Shown here: piece by piece, positions 29,332 to 42,546 of the stretch
How the letters are laid out: each line of letters starts with the position of its first letter
How positions within the stretch are numbered: position 1 is the first letter of the stretch
Assembly: GCF_028885435.1 (NCBI RefSeq)
Contig: NZ_CP118522.1
Span: forward strand, 434,001 to 498,000
Direction of reading: 5' to 3'
Source of the DNA: Mesomycoplasma ovipneumoniae ATCC 29419
Lineage (GTDB): Bacteria > Bacillota_I > Bacilli_A > Mycoplasmatales > Metamycoplasmataceae
DNA length: 64,000 nt
The notes under the pieces: generated by a model
The model's input: the letters and a program-made list of their open reading frames with translations, nothing else
Told to the model about the DNA's origin: nothing
Database searches by the model: none
Position numbers and translations under genes: made by a program

Positions 29332-32244
29332 GTGTCGAAGAGTACAATCACTAAAAAACTACTAACTAAAAAAAATATTTTTCTTTTAGGGCTAAGTACT
29401 ATTGCTGGTGGAGCAATTATTGCCGTTCCGCTAGTTGTTTTTGCAAATTTAGAACTAAAAAACCCGCGAATTGATGTGCAAAACCAAGCAAAATCAATTT
29501 CTTTCATTAGTATAAAGGATAAATATTTAAATGCTAATTCAGACTATTTAGATCTAAAAAAGAAACTTTTGAACGACGATAATACCAAAAAAACTGACAT
29601 TGATTTAACAGATTTTTTTGATTTTTACCAGACAAATAACTCTAGCATTCCTGTTAATTTTTCAACCGATCATAATTGAAAACCTTTCAAACTGGAAATT
29701 TTTGATATCAAACCTGATGATAATGAGCAAACATTCGAAGTTTACTGGCGAGTTTCACAAAAATTAGCCGATGGTAAAACAGCAACTTCTGACTTATTTA
29801 AACAAAAAGTTGCTTATAATTATGTTCCAGATTATTCGCTTTCTAATTTTTCAACTTATTCAGAAGACCAACTCAAAAAATTAAGGCCTTACACAAATAG
29901 TGAGGTTAATTTTTCTTTTAAAAAAGAATTGACAAAGTTAATTTCAGTTGAAGATTTTCAAAAAGAAGTTAATAGTGCAAAAAATGACAATGAAGCTAGA
30001 GAAATTATTAGTAAATATTTTAACCTCGATGAGACAATTTCACAAATTTTTAGCAATAAAAGCTTTTACTTTGAATCTGAAAGTGGTATTCAAAAACCTC
30101 GCTATGATATAAATTTGGTAAAAGATCAAATTATAACTGATCGATATTTAGTAAAAACAGCAACTCCTGGGGTTTATAAATTGACCTTTGTTGCCCAGTT
30201 TTCTTCTGATTTCTCAAAGGAAATTGCCGCTGATATTAACAAGGATTCCAAATTTTTCCTTACTACTCAACTCAATTTAAGTAATTCTTTCCTTGATAAA
30301 TCAATTAGTGATGATATTGTTTTAAGCGAATTTTCTGACAGTGATTATTTTGCAATAAATAATTTTAGTCAAAATAATTCAACTTTAATTACAGGGTGAG
30401 ATTTTCTAAATTACTATAATAATGAAATTTTTGCAACCAAAGAAAAACGCGCCGATTTTCTTAATTCACTTATTGAAAAAATTGTAAAAACACCACTAAT
30501 ATCAAAAATTCAATTCCAAAATAACCTAGCAAATTTAAATTTTAACCAAATTTCAAAATTTTTAGATGTTCAAATCAAACTAGACACTGATCAAGTCAAT
30601 TTAGATTTCAAAGATAACAATGTTGTTGCCCAAATTAATGGTGACATTGTTATAAAAGATAAAAGAAATGATAAAATTGTTGCTACAAAAAAATTTTCTC
30701 AAAGTATTAAAAATTTTGAAATCTTAGCTCAAAATGATCTTGATTTTGCGGCTTCAATTAGCAAAAGTAGTTTAACTATTGAACCAAAAGCCCAAGAATT
30801 TGTTAGAAAAGAAAATCAAAAAGGAATTCCAAAAGACGAATTATTAGCACTAATTCAGACAAATAATTTCGATAAATTAAAAAAAGTTCTTCAAAATTCC
30901 CGTTATTATGGCTTTAGATTTGATGAAACACAATTAAAATCAATGGTTGATAATTATAATTTACCAACTGTTGAAGATTTAATTAAAAACTCAAATGTTG
31001 ATGATGCGGCCTCAAAAGGGATAACATCAATTTATTCTAATTATTTTAATAGTGACGAAAAAATTTCACAATTTTTGTCATTTTTATCAAAACAGGATGT
31101 TAGTTTTGTTGCAAAATATTGGTTTGATTATCTTAAACATTTTAAATTAATAGATTCTGGAGCAAACTGGCCAGAAAATACTAATAGTAATGAATTATTT
31201 GAAAAATTAAGCAACATTAAAATTAAGCCTACAAAACAACCACGCGGTCAAATTGATAGTGATAATTCCGAACCAACAGTTTGACTTTTTTCATTTAACT
31301 ATGGTTTTTTAGATTTAAATAAACCTCTTGAAAATGGTTTTTACATTAGTAATGAGCTTAAAAACACTCTTAATTTGATAAAAACAAATTCATCTTTTAG
31401 CCCTGAATACTTTATAAAACAAATTGAATTACTATCAAGCAAATTCACTAAGCCTAATTTTTTAGAGCAAACCGGTAAAAATAATATTGAAAATCTTACC
31501 GATTTTCTCGCAGCTTTTTATTCATTAGCTTATTCAAAACAAAAAAGCCAAAAACTTTTTACTGGTAATTTTGGTAAGGATTTTAACTACAAAATTCAAT
31601 TTAGCTTGGAACCTAATTTAACAAATGTTGATGCTTTAGAAAAACAAAATGACCAAAATTTAAAAGTAAAATATTGATATAATATTGGTCCAGTTGATAA
31701 AAACGGCGATCTAGCTAGCGTTATTTATCAAACAAAAAAATCAGAAATTGAACTAAAAATCAATTCTGAAAATAAACTTTTAAGCGACGAAGTTGATAAA
31801 TTAGATGAAATTGCCTCAACTTTTTCACCAAATTCACAAATAGTTTTCTTAACCAGTCAAGATTTTAAAGATTTTGAATCTCAAATCAAAGTTGCCATCT
31901 CAAAATCAAATGACAATAAACCAGTATCTGTTGATAAAGAAGTGGAAAAACTACCTTTTAGCAGTTATTTAACCTTCGAACACAAAGATTTAGATTTAGG
32001 CTTTTATGCTATAAAAAAACCAAAACAAAATCAAACACAAGGCACAACAGGTACAACAGAATCAGAATCACAAACTAACGACATCGACACTAGCGGTGTA
32101 ATTGAGAAAATTCCTAACACCGGAAACCGGGTTCAATATAATTTATTTTTATATCTTTATGATAAAAATAATCCTGAAAATTTCTCAAGTCAACCTATCC
32201 GCGTTATTATCATGGAACACACAAGCTCTTTATTGTTAAAATAA
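29332..32244 (+). CDS. P97/P102-family surface adhesin paralogue, first of a tandem pair
   Basis: 970 residues with an uncleaved-looking signal anchor (NIFLLGLSTIAGGAIIAVPL, residues 15-34) and a long extracellular body of Lys/Asn/Ser-rich repeats. The C-terminal block GNRVQYNLFLYLYDKNNPENF is typical of the P97/LppS-type adhesin family. A low-complexity Gln/Thr/Glu-rich stretch precedes it. The start is GTG 29332, 4 nt after AGGAGG; no in-frame ATG fits. The second gene follows after 22 nt. Such pairs (P97-P102, LppS-LppT) bind cilia and host matrix and are processed by proteolysis. No pentapeptide R1 cilium-binding repeat is seen here. Family assignment rests on overall layout and the C-terminal motif. 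Confidence 0.65.
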
Positions 32245-32266
32245 TAAACTTATAAAGGAAATTATT

Positions 32267-35200
32267 ATGAAAAAAATTAAATTAAATCATATAATTTTTG
32301 CAATTATTGGAGTTAGCACGGTCGTTAGTATTTCTGCCAGTGTTCCGTATTTAATCTCCTTACACTCGAAAAATTATAATTCAAAATTGTCCGAATTTGA
32401 CGAGAAATTAGCTAACGCTACAAATTTAAATGTTAATTCAGAATTTAACACGACCGAATTTAATAGCTTAGTTGCTAATTTAAAACTTAAGTCAAAATTT
32501 GCTAAAAAATTAAGTGCTTCTGACGCTCTAAATTTGCATTTTGATAAGGCATATAATTTTGACCTAAATAATGCAATTGACTTTAGCGAAATTAGTCAAA
32601 AATATCCAGATTTAAATTTCAGATTGGTTGTTCCTAGGAGTCAATCTGAAGTAAAAATTGAGTCAAATAAAATAAAAAATCTTGCAGTTAATATTTCAAA
32701 TTCAAGTAAAAGTATAAATTATACCGCAAGTTTTGACCTAGATTTTTCAGATCAAGATAAAACCTTGAATTTTTCAGCCCAAAATTTGAGCGCATCAATT
32801 AGTCTTCTAAATCAAGATTTTTTAGAAGGAAAAACCGCGACCGAAATTGCTATTTTGTTTTATAATGAATTTAAAAAAAATTTTGAAGAAACAAAAAATT
32901 CAAGTTCAGCACTATTTGCAACATTTTCTAAATTTGGCGGAATTTCATTTAGTATAAATTCTGAGCCAGTTTTTGTTTTTCCTTCCAATTTTGAAATAAA
33001 ACCTGAATTGCAAGAAGAAAAACTAAATTTTACAAATGTTGATGATGTTAATAATAAAATTGATTTAGCATTAAGTTTAGTTGATAAAAAAACACAAAAA
33101 AGTAGTAAATTAACACTTAATTTTGTTGATGTGCCTAAGAAAACAGAACAAAAAAAATCTTCTGAACTATTAAAAATTTTTAAAAAAAATTATAAATTTA
33201 ACTCAGTAATTTCTAAACATTTAGCACAAAACAAACTTAGTGTATCAGAATATTTTTCCCAAAATCCTCAAAGTTTAAATCTTGAACAGTTTAATTCTTG
33301 GTTTACTTCAAACTCAAGTGAAAATACAGCTGAAAATAAAACATTTCTAGAAGAAATCAAAGGTTTAATCCCTAATTTTGCTCCAAAAAGTGTCACTTTT
33401 TCAGTAAAAGAAAACAAAAATAATCCTAAAAATCCTAATATTGTCAATGTTGGACTAAATATTGAAGGTAATTTTACTGAAGAAACCTTACTTCCTTTAG
33501 GTCTAAAACTTGGCGAAGATAATACTTATACCTTCAATTTTGAACTAGAATTTAATGCAAACGAAGAAATTTATGGTGCACATTTTATAAATGCAATTGA
33601 GAGTTTTGACAAGCAAGGATCACAAGATATTGACAATTTAACCTTTGAAATCAAGAAAGACTTGCCAATTACAGTTTTTGCTTCAACAATTGATGATAAA
33701 ATCCAACCTTTTTTAAATAAACCTTACGATATAAAAAATATAACAACTCAACTAGCCCCTTTTTTTGAAGCTCTTAATTTTTTTGCAACAAAAAGTAATA
33801 AAATTAGTCAAACTTCAATAGTTTCAAGCACTGATCAGACCGCTGAAGAAACCACTGAAGGTTCAGATGCTTCTACAACTGTTGATACAAATGTTAGCGC
33901 TTTGACTACCTTATTCCAAGATACAGAAGAAACAACTCCTGTCCCTTCTCCAACCCCGCCCGCTTCTTCAAGTGAAGAGTCAACTACTCCAACTCCAACT
34001 CCAACTCCAACTCCAACTACCCCTCTAAGTGATCAATCTTTAGGCGATTACCTAAGAAAACTTCTTGGAAATCTTGAAAAATCTAATCTTCCTGAAGGAA
34101 CTTCTGTTTCTATTTCTGCAGATCATAAAGATGAGACCTATGAAATAAATCTTAAGATTAAAACCCCTAATGGAATTGAAAGAAATTTAACAGTTGAAGT
34201 TGACGATGTAAATAAAGATAATAAACTTTATAAATCTTTTTCTGATAGCGTAAAAACTCACCTATTTTTAGATTGAAAAACTAATGTTGAAATAGAAGAG
34301 AAAACTTTAGAAGATGGTCAAAAACAGCAAGTTGTAAAATCAATTTCAGCCGTTAATAATCCAAATTTTAGATTTAATGCAAACGAAGCACCTTCAAAAA
34401 TATCAAAAGAAAAAGTCCATGTTGATGAACAAAAACAAGGCATTTATTTAGCCGAAGGTGGAATTTCTTTGGATAAAACTGTAAATAACAATAAAGATCT
34501 AAAATTAAAAGACGGCACATCCTTTCTTTATGCTTTTAAACCCAAAAAATTACCTAAAATAGATTTTTTTCAATATTTTTTACTAAAAACAGGTGAAAAA
34601 GAAAATAATTTTAACTTAGTTATTGAAAAGCAATTCAGAGTTCCCGATGTTTTTAAAATTGGTGCTGATTTCGTCCCTAAGCCGCCGGCTCAAATTTTTC
34701 GCCACAATAATGATGGATTTCTAACAACCGATAAAGAAGGATTTCGATCAACATATAATGGTGAAATTACAGTTGCAATTCAAAAGGGTACTATGAGAAC
34801 TGTAATAGGAATTGATCCAAAAAATCCTCACAATGATTTTCATGATTTTCTTAATAATTCTAGATCCACTATTATTTTACGCGTGGATATTGAAAAAAAA
34901 GATAGCAAATCGATTATGAATATTAAATTTTATTCTACCGAATCTGATGATGCTAAAAAACCAATTTTTACCTGAAGTCGTGAAATACCAACTGGTGCAA
35001 AATTAGATTTTGAAAAAGGTTTTACTTTTGGAACTACCATGTCACAACTTCAAGAACAAATCGACAAACAATTGGAGGAACTACCTGGAGGAAGATCTGA
35101 AACCGGAATCACCTTTAAAGGTTTTGCTTTATTTGACACACCTCAAAGTGAAGAAGAATATAATAAACTTTTTGAAAAATTTAGATCCGAATATCTCTAA
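32267..35200 (+). CDS. P97/P102-family surface protein, second of a tandem pair
   Basis: 977 residues. The N-terminal anchor HIIFAIIGVSTVVSISASVP is followed by an extracellular chain rich in Asn, Lys, Phe and Leu. The segment LKLKSKFAKKLSASDALNL resembles repeats in P97 paralogues. A Thr-Pro spacer (residues about 563-590) encoded by a hexanucleotide tandem repeat divides the chain; after it come an Ile/Lys-rich domain and the tail GFALFDTPQSEEEYNKLF. Shine-Dalgarno AAGGAAA, ATG 32267. Probably cotranscribed with the preceding adhesin and ended by the terminator at 35218-35247. A direct role in adherence is inferred only from the family. Confidence 0.6.
33986..34018 (+). repeat. Hexanucleotide tandem repeat encoding Thr-Pro
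   Basis: Five perfect units of ACTCCA plus a partial sixth, coding for Thr-Pro dipeptides in the adhesin. Units are in frame, so slippage would change spacer length without breaking the gene. Confidence 0.85.
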
Positions 35201-35217
35201 TCACAAATTTTAATTAT

Positions 35218-35247
35218 AAAAAAACCTCGTAAAATCGAGGTTTTTTT
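35218..35247 (+). terminator. Terminator of the adhesin pair
   Basis: A 12-bp stem (AAAAAAACCTCG / CGAGGTTTTTTT) with a 6-nt loop. Confidence 0.9.
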
Positions 35248-35366
35248 ATAATTAAGTAATAAAATTTAAAGCCAAAACTAATTTAAGCAAGACAGAAGCT
35301 TTTTTTAAGCATCAAAATAAATAATCAGAAAAAATATTTATCTGAGTTTTTTAAACTTATTTAGTG

Positions 35367-35372
35367 TATAAT
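35367..35372 (+). promoter_or_regulatory. -10 box upstream of the GDSL esterase gene
   Basis: TATAAT preceded by TG, about 100 nt upstream of ATG 35472. It leaves room for a longer N-terminus starting at TTG 35406. Confidence 0.45.
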
Positions 35373-35471
35373 TTAATTTTATTTTCTAGTTTGCTCCTTA
35401 ACTAATTGGACCAATCTAATCGATTTTTTCTAAAAAAAATCTGGAAAAACAAAAAGAAGCGGGGTAAAATA

Positions 35472-38400
35472 ATGAAAAAAAGTATCTCAAAACCTGATTT
35501 TTCTAAAGCATTCAAAATATTTTTGAGTTTTAGCACCTTATCTTTAACTATTTCTGGAATTACTTTGATTGGTATAAAAAACCGCGATAAAACCGATCAA
35601 ATTAACATACCAATTACCCACTCGGCCCAAGAAACTGAAGAGCTTTTGGATAAAATTAATTATTTATCATTAGGTGATTCGATTTCTGCTGGTTTTAACT
35701 GGGATTATTCTTTTGATGTTAGAGGTATGCTTGATGAAAATAATCAAGTAAAAGGACTTTCGTATCCTGCCTTTTTTGCTAATTTTATTCAGAAAGTTAA
35801 TCCAAATGCCCTTAAATCGTTCGATAATTTGGGCCTTTCTTGAACAACAGTCACAGATTGACTATATTTACTTAATCCTGAAAATGAAAAATACAAAAAT
35901 TCAGACAAAACACATTTTCGTTTTAATTATCATCTAGACAAAAAACTAAATTCACCATATGGACAACAAATTCGTGAAGTTTTTGATGACTTTTCGGCAA
36001 CAAGTTTTCCAAAACTTCACAAAAAAATTCAAGATTCAAATTTAATAACACTTTCATTAGGGGCAAATGATTTAATTGAATCTATTGATTTTCGTGTAAT
36101 TGCAAAACCACTCCAAAAACTTGCCACAAAAGCTGAGGCAAGTTTTGAATTTATGCAAAATATTGAACTAGCCTACCAAAAAATTTATCGAAATTTGCTA
36201 ACTTTAGTTGAAAATTTGCGCAAAATCAACCCTAATGTTCGAATCGTTTTAGTCGGTTATAATTCCTTGACATCCAATATTGTCAAATTTTTTGAAAAAC
36301 TACTAACAAATGAAATAGGTTTGCCCGAAAACTACGCTAATTTAGCAATAAAACGACTAAATTCAACAATTAAACAGGTTGCCAAAGTTCAAAAAGTTCA
36401 GTATGTTGACTTGTATAATGAAAAAATTTGACAAGAAAATCCAACTGAATTTGCAACAAAAGAATTAGATATTCACCCTTCAACAAAAGGTTATAAAAAA
36501 ATGGCCCAAGACCTCTTGTTCAAACTTGCTTTGGAACAAGATATTTTATTTAAAAACGAAGAACACAAAAAATTAGGTTGAGATAAAGACTATATCGAAA
36601 AAGATTTAAATAATTATCGTCGTACTTTAAATATAGCATCAAATTCACAAATTCTTGAGGCCTTAAGTCTTGAAGGCTCAACTGATAAGTTTATTTCTCA
36701 GACCTCTCAAATCGAAACAAGAACGACTGCAGATATCAAAAAAACTGAAAAATCACCGCTTGAAAATTTTGTAAATGTTATATTAAATAATAATTTTGGT
36801 GATTTTTTAAGCCGTTTTGTTCAGTTAGGACTCCAAAATAATCCAGGCGTGCAAAAAACTTTAACTGATTTTTGACAACAAAACCAAAGAGCAGGCGCTT
36901 CTTTTGCCCAAATTTTGCAAAAAATTTTCTCAAGTGGCTTTTTTAGTCAAATAATTTCGCGTTTTCAGACTTATGTTCAAAATATTATTAATACCCAAGA
37001 CTGAGAAAAGGCGACAATTTCTGATTTAGTTAATCAAATTTTTGCCGACTTTGATGAAAAACAGATAATTGATGTTTTAAATACTGTTGTAACTTCTGAA
37101 TTTGCCAGCGAAAATCCCGAAAAAACTAAAGAACTAATTTTTGCTTCTATTTTTGGCCAAAGTTTAGTTCAGGATCTTATAATTAACAATATTATCAAAC
37201 TCGATGTTGCATATAAAGATAATTTAAAGGTAGTTTTTACTTTTGACTCAATCAGAAAACTATTTACAAAAATAATTACTGATTTTCAGCTTCGCACAAA
37301 AGACTATGAAAATTCTGCCACTTTTCAGCAAATAATCCAAACTTACCTCGAAAATCCTCAAAATGACGCTGATAATGTTAGTTTTATCCGCAATTTTATT
37401 TCTGAAACTCTAAAACATCATGAGTCTGTTAAGGTTCTAGTTGGAATTATTAACGATAATTTTAATTTTAATTTGTCTAAAGATGATCAAGATTCGCTCA
37501 CTGATCTTTTAGTTTCGCTTGCTGATGTTATTGTCCGAACAAATGTCTGGACCAAATTGAATGACATTGCTGCTAAAAACTTTTTAGAAGTTATTAAGCA
37601 ATCTGATTATAAAAATTTTGAGAGTATCTCATCAATTTTTGCTGACCAAATTTATACAAATTACACATCTTTTTTTAAAGATTCCAAAAATTTACTTGAT
37701 TTATTTCATGAACTTTTAAGTTTTGAGCTAAGCAATAATCAAATTGAGTCACTTAAAAAATTACTTAATAAATTTTACCCAATTCTAACAAAATTTGACC
37801 TAAGCAACTTTATTGATACTTCTTCGCCAAATTATGCTAGTTTTTCCTTCCTTTTTGATTCGGTCAAAGATTTTTTAGTTTCAAATTCATTCAAACCTTT
37901 ATCAGATATTGTAAATTCAGCAATTAATGATTTTTTGATAAATAAAAGTCAATATAAGCGAATTGATGATTTAAATCGTTTTGGTTTTCAGTTTTTAGCT
38001 AATAATTTACCAAAACTTGAGGAAAATATTTACGATTTTATTGCAAAAAATGTTCAAAATGAAAAGTTTTTAACTAGTCTAATTGATTTAATTAGCAATT
38101 CACTAAGTGAGCAAGGTCTAAAACCTACATCGGTTAAAACTTTTTCGGAAATTATTAGACTAATTTTTGAAGATTTTTACGCTAAATATCAAGTTTGAAA
38201 AGACGATAAAGCAAGTCCGACTAACAATCTGATTTTTGCTTTTGTCAAAGGTGCAATAAATACTTTTGAAACCTTTACAAAATCAAATTTTACCGAGTAT
38301 GATTCACTTAAAACTAACCTTGAATCGGCAAGACAAGCAAAAAATGAATCAGAAATTCAAGAATATTCAGCAAAAATCACGCATCTTGACCAACAACTTT

Positions 38401-41400
38401 CATTTCAAAATTTTTCTAGTTATTTTCTAAATAATTTTTTTAGCCAAGAACAAATTTATTCACTTTTAAAAAGTCTTGCTAGCCTTGATTTTAAAAGCAA
38501 AATTACAAATCGAGATCTAGTTTTATTTTTCAAAAACCTTTTTGATCAATCATTTTTACATAAGCAGCTAATCGAAAAATTAAACCAAAATAGTTTTTTT
38601 AACAAGGAAAAAATTCAAAAACCCCTTTTAAATATTTTATCTAGCTTCTTTGAATCTTCAGAAGTTGAAGCATTACTTTCAAAACTTATTGAGTACTTTT
38701 TTGACAATAAAAAGTTTGAAGAACACCCTGATTTTAGTTCATTAATTGAGAATTTTATTACAGAAAACTCTCAATTAATTGAAAAAGTTTTTACACTTTT
38801 TTTAGGAAATACAACAACTTGAGAATCAATTTCTGAATTTTTACGGGCAATTTTGGATGAATATAAACTAAATTTAAAATCAGAATCTGTTGATACAATA
38901 TTAGAACTTGTTCGTGATTTTTTGTCAAAACTAAAAGATTCAATTTTAAGTATTCAAAATGGTGCAACAATTCAACCGCCGTTAACAATAAAATCAATAA
39001 TTACTATTATTCTTGATGCAATTTCTAATAATCCAACCCCTAATAAATCAGTGATTGAGACTTTATTCGATAGTTTTAGTGTTGATATTGCAAATAATTA
39101 TTATTCTTCAGAGGCAACAAGCAAGCAAGATCAAAGTAAAATTAATCAAGATAAAATTTCCTCATTAATTGCTGAGGTAATGAAAACTGAGCCTATTTCA
39201 GAGCAAATTAAATCAAGTTTATCAAGTATTCCAGATGAATATCGCGAAGATATTGTTCCAATTTTTAATTCATTTTTACAATCTGATGGACTTAAAGATT
39301 TATTTAATTCCTATTTTAAAATAGTTGCAAAAGCAAAAATTAATAAGCCATTGAATAATTTGTCATTAATTAAGTCTTTATTTGAAAAGCAACAATTTAA
39401 TAAAATTATTGGTGAATTTATTGTTCAATTAGACGAAAAAAAGAATAATCTAACAGGCAATTTTGCAAAATTATCAGAAAAAATTTTCAATACTAAATTT
39501 GAAGGAACAGAATTTGAATCTTTTTTCCAGTTAATTAAGAAAATAATTCAAAATAATATTGATAGTTATTACACTAATGAGCCAGAGTCAATAGATATTT
39601 TTTCAGAACAACCTCAACAAATAAATGTCAGTCAAGATATTTCTGATTTTCAAATTATAGCTCGACCATTTAGTGATTCTGGTCCTGAAGAACAATCCCC
39701 AACTTCATCTTTAACAGAAGCACAAAAACAAAATCCAGTCAATAAGTCGGCAAATTATTCAAAAGAAAATGCTTTTTTAACAAAGCTTATAACTATTTTG
39801 ACTAAATTAACTAACGGTCAGTTTTCTACTTCCAATTTGAATTCATTATTAGAATCTGAAATTGGAAATGAAGAGTTTATCGTTGATCTAGTCAAGCAAA
39901 TTGCAACAGTTTATAATCAAGTTGATAAATCAGAAAAAGATAATATTTGAAATATATTGACAAAGATTTTTAAATCTGATTTTTTCAAAGAAAAAATTGA
40001 ACTATTAAGCGTAGGAAATATTGCTAGTTTTTCAATTTTTAGCGGTCTGTCAAAAGAAAGTAAGGAAAAAATTGAGCCAACATTTAAAAGTTTGTTGTTA
40101 GAATTTTTACCAAATTCCGCAAACAAACTTTTTATTTTTCGAATTTTAGACTATATAAATAAAAATCAAGAATTATTTAAGGATGTAAAAACTTTTTCAG
40201 GAATCTTAACTAAATTTTTAGGCAACGATAATAGTCATAAAAATAACCATCAAGCCCAGAATTCACAAACCCAAACTAATAGCCAATTTTTGAAGGCCTA
40301 TTTGTGACATGTGCTTGATTTTTTAGTAAAACATGATAAATTTTTAGATCTAGCCGTTGATATAATTGCCTCATATTTAAAATTAAATTTAGACAGCAGC
40401 AACCCAAGTTTAACTAATAAAGTTGAAAAACCAAGAGAAATTCCTAAAGTTTTTTTAAAAGAATTCATTGGTCTAGGCTTCGATAATCCTTTAATTTCTG
40501 AAATTTTAGATCAAATGTTAGATGCAGTTAAAACTTTAGATTCTAGCAAAGAAGCATCTACTTTTTTCAGTGCCATTTTTAGTAAATTAGATTTTGCAAA
40601 ATTAATTAATCTTGATTTAGTTGTTAAAATTGAACCAAAAATTAGCACAAATGACTCAATAGGACAAACCCCAAGCGATCCGAAAGTTCTAATTGATGAA
40701 GAACATTTAACATTAAAAACACCAACAGGACAAAAAATAACACCTAAATCACTTGCTGATTTCTTTGATTTAGTATTTTTAGCTTCACCAAATTGAGATA
40801 AGAAAAAGGAAAATGAGGCTTCGCCAATTTTAAAAGAATTAAATCATATACCTTTTACTGGAATTTCTTTTAAGGATCTTTTTTCATCAAATAAAAAAGA
40901 TCCTCAACTTGAAGCAATTTCAAAATTATTTCATAGAATTTGGTACTCTGAGAGTGCTGGATCTAGTAAAATATCATTCAGTAATTTCAAACAAACATCA
41001 AAAGGAAGACTCCTTTATAGATTAACGCTAATCCTTCTTTTTTATACTTATGAATCAAGAATTTCTAAGCTTGCTGAGGTAGTTCGAAAATGGGCATTTT
41101 ATGGTGGTGTTTTTTCATCTTCAACTGCATCTGAAATAATCCGCGCATCGTTACACAGTGGTGAACAATCAGATAAAAGTAAAAGTACTGATAATAATTA
41201 TAAAACTTTTATTAACGATATAATTGGTAACCCTGTAAAACGTGCAGGCTGGTTTTCAAATACTTATTATACGCCTTCTGACGTAAATCTAAATGACATG
41301 ATTACAATGATTTATTATAATGCTGACCGTAATCGGTTTTCCAATTCCACAAAGCAAGAAAAATTAAAAGACCAAATTTTGCAGCAAATCCGCGATGGAA

Positions 41401-41423
41401 CTTATCCTGATAATTATAAATAA
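35472..41423 (+). CDS. Giant surface GDSL/SGNH esterase (lipase) of 1983 residues
   Basis: An N-terminal hydrophobic segment (FKIFLSFSTLSLTISGITLIGI, residues 13-34) acts as anchor or signal. The SGNH hydrolase domain spans about residues 60-360: block I LSLGDSISAGF with Ser70, block III LSLGANDLIE with the Gly-x-Asn-Asp oxyanion residues, and block V DIHPSTKGY with Asp333 and His335. The remaining 1600 residues are repeated-looking, Asn/Phe/Lys/Ser-rich helical segments without motifs I know. A related surface lipolytic GDSL protein in M. hyopneumoniae is P65, but that is far shorter. It probably frees host fatty acids, which mycoplasmas cannot make. All frame breaks are TGA Trp codons. ATG 35472 chosen; TTG 35406 is in frame. 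Confidence 0.85.
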
Positions 41424-41609
41424 CCTTAAAAATTTAGGTAAAATACCGCCTAAATTATAACTAAATTCACAAATGTTTTAAGAATTTATGACAAAATTTT
41501 AAGTTAAAACTTAAAATCAATAATAAAATCTAATTTACTAATAAAAAAATCATTTTGATATTTTAAAAATTGTATCGGTACAAAATAATAATATCGAGTA
41601 AATTTATGG

Positions 41610-41615
41610 TATAAT
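41610..41615 (+). promoter_or_regulatory. Extended -10 promoter giving a near-leaderless transcript
   Basis: TGGTATAAT, an extended -10, with the ATG only 8 nt beyond the box. Transcription would start at or just before the codon, and no Shine-Dalgarno fits between them. Confidence 0.6.
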
Positions 41616-41623
41616 TTTACAAA

Positions 41624-42544
41624 ATGAAAATCTCAAAAAATCGATTTCTTTTTGTTCTTGATCTTGACGGTACAGTGCTTTCTGATAGTGCAAATTCCGA
41701 AATACATCCCGATACTGAATCAGGAATTAAGCGAGCTGTTGAATTAGGTCATATTGTTTGCATTTTGACAGGAAGACCCTGAAGATCAACAAAACCAATA
41801 TACGAAAAATTAGGTCTAAAAACAATTGTTGCTAATTTTAACGGCGCTTATATTCATAACCCAACAGATTCTGAATTTATTCCAACAATTAATTACTTAA
41901 ATTTAAACGACATTATGTATATAATGGGTGACAAACGGGTAAAAGCGGAAACCTCAAATGTTGCAATTGAAGGACCTGGATGAGCTAAAATCAAAAAACG
42001 CGATAAACAATTAGAGCAAGTTTTTGGATTTGACCATATTAAAAATCTAAAGCCTGGTCTAAATTTCCATAAAATACCTTTAAAACCGACTTGTTTAATT
42101 CTTGATACAAAGCGATCTACAAACATCAACGATTTTAAATCATATTTAGAGCGACGCTATGGCGATCTAGGTGAATTTTCGGCTTGATCAAAAGGAGAAA
42201 ATCACACATACGTTTTTGATATGACCGCAATTGGGGTTAATAAATCTAAGGCAGTTTCAATGCTTTCGCGTTATTATAAAATTGACTTAGAAAATATAAT
42301 TTCAATTGGTGATAGTTACAATGATATTGGGATGTTTGAAATTTCAACAATTTCTGTTGCAATGGCAAATTCGCCTTCACAAGTAAAAAAACATGCAACC
42401 GTTATTCTTAAAAAAACAAACAAAGAAGGTGGCGTTGGTTATTATATTAATCGTTTTTTAAAAGATCCTGAAAAAGAAATCGAAAAATCAAAAAAAGTTA
42501 AATATGCGCGTTCAGCAGTTTCAGTTGAAGCAACCGAGTACTAA
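41624..42544 (+). CDS. HAD-superfamily Cof-type phosphatase
   Basis: 306 residues. Motif I FVLDLDGTVL at the start, motif II CILTGRP, cap domain, motif III Lys in NKSKAVSMLSRYY, and motif IV IISIGDSYNDIGMF. A cytosolic Mg2+-dependent phosphatase of sugar or nucleotide phosphates; the real substrate cannot be told. The C-terminal 35 residues after the core are charged (DPEKEIEKSKKVKYARS) and unusual for the family. It shares an operon with nadD, whose ATG lies 2 nt after this stop, and lacks a Shine-Dalgarno. Confidence 0.9.
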
Positions 42545-42546
42545 AA

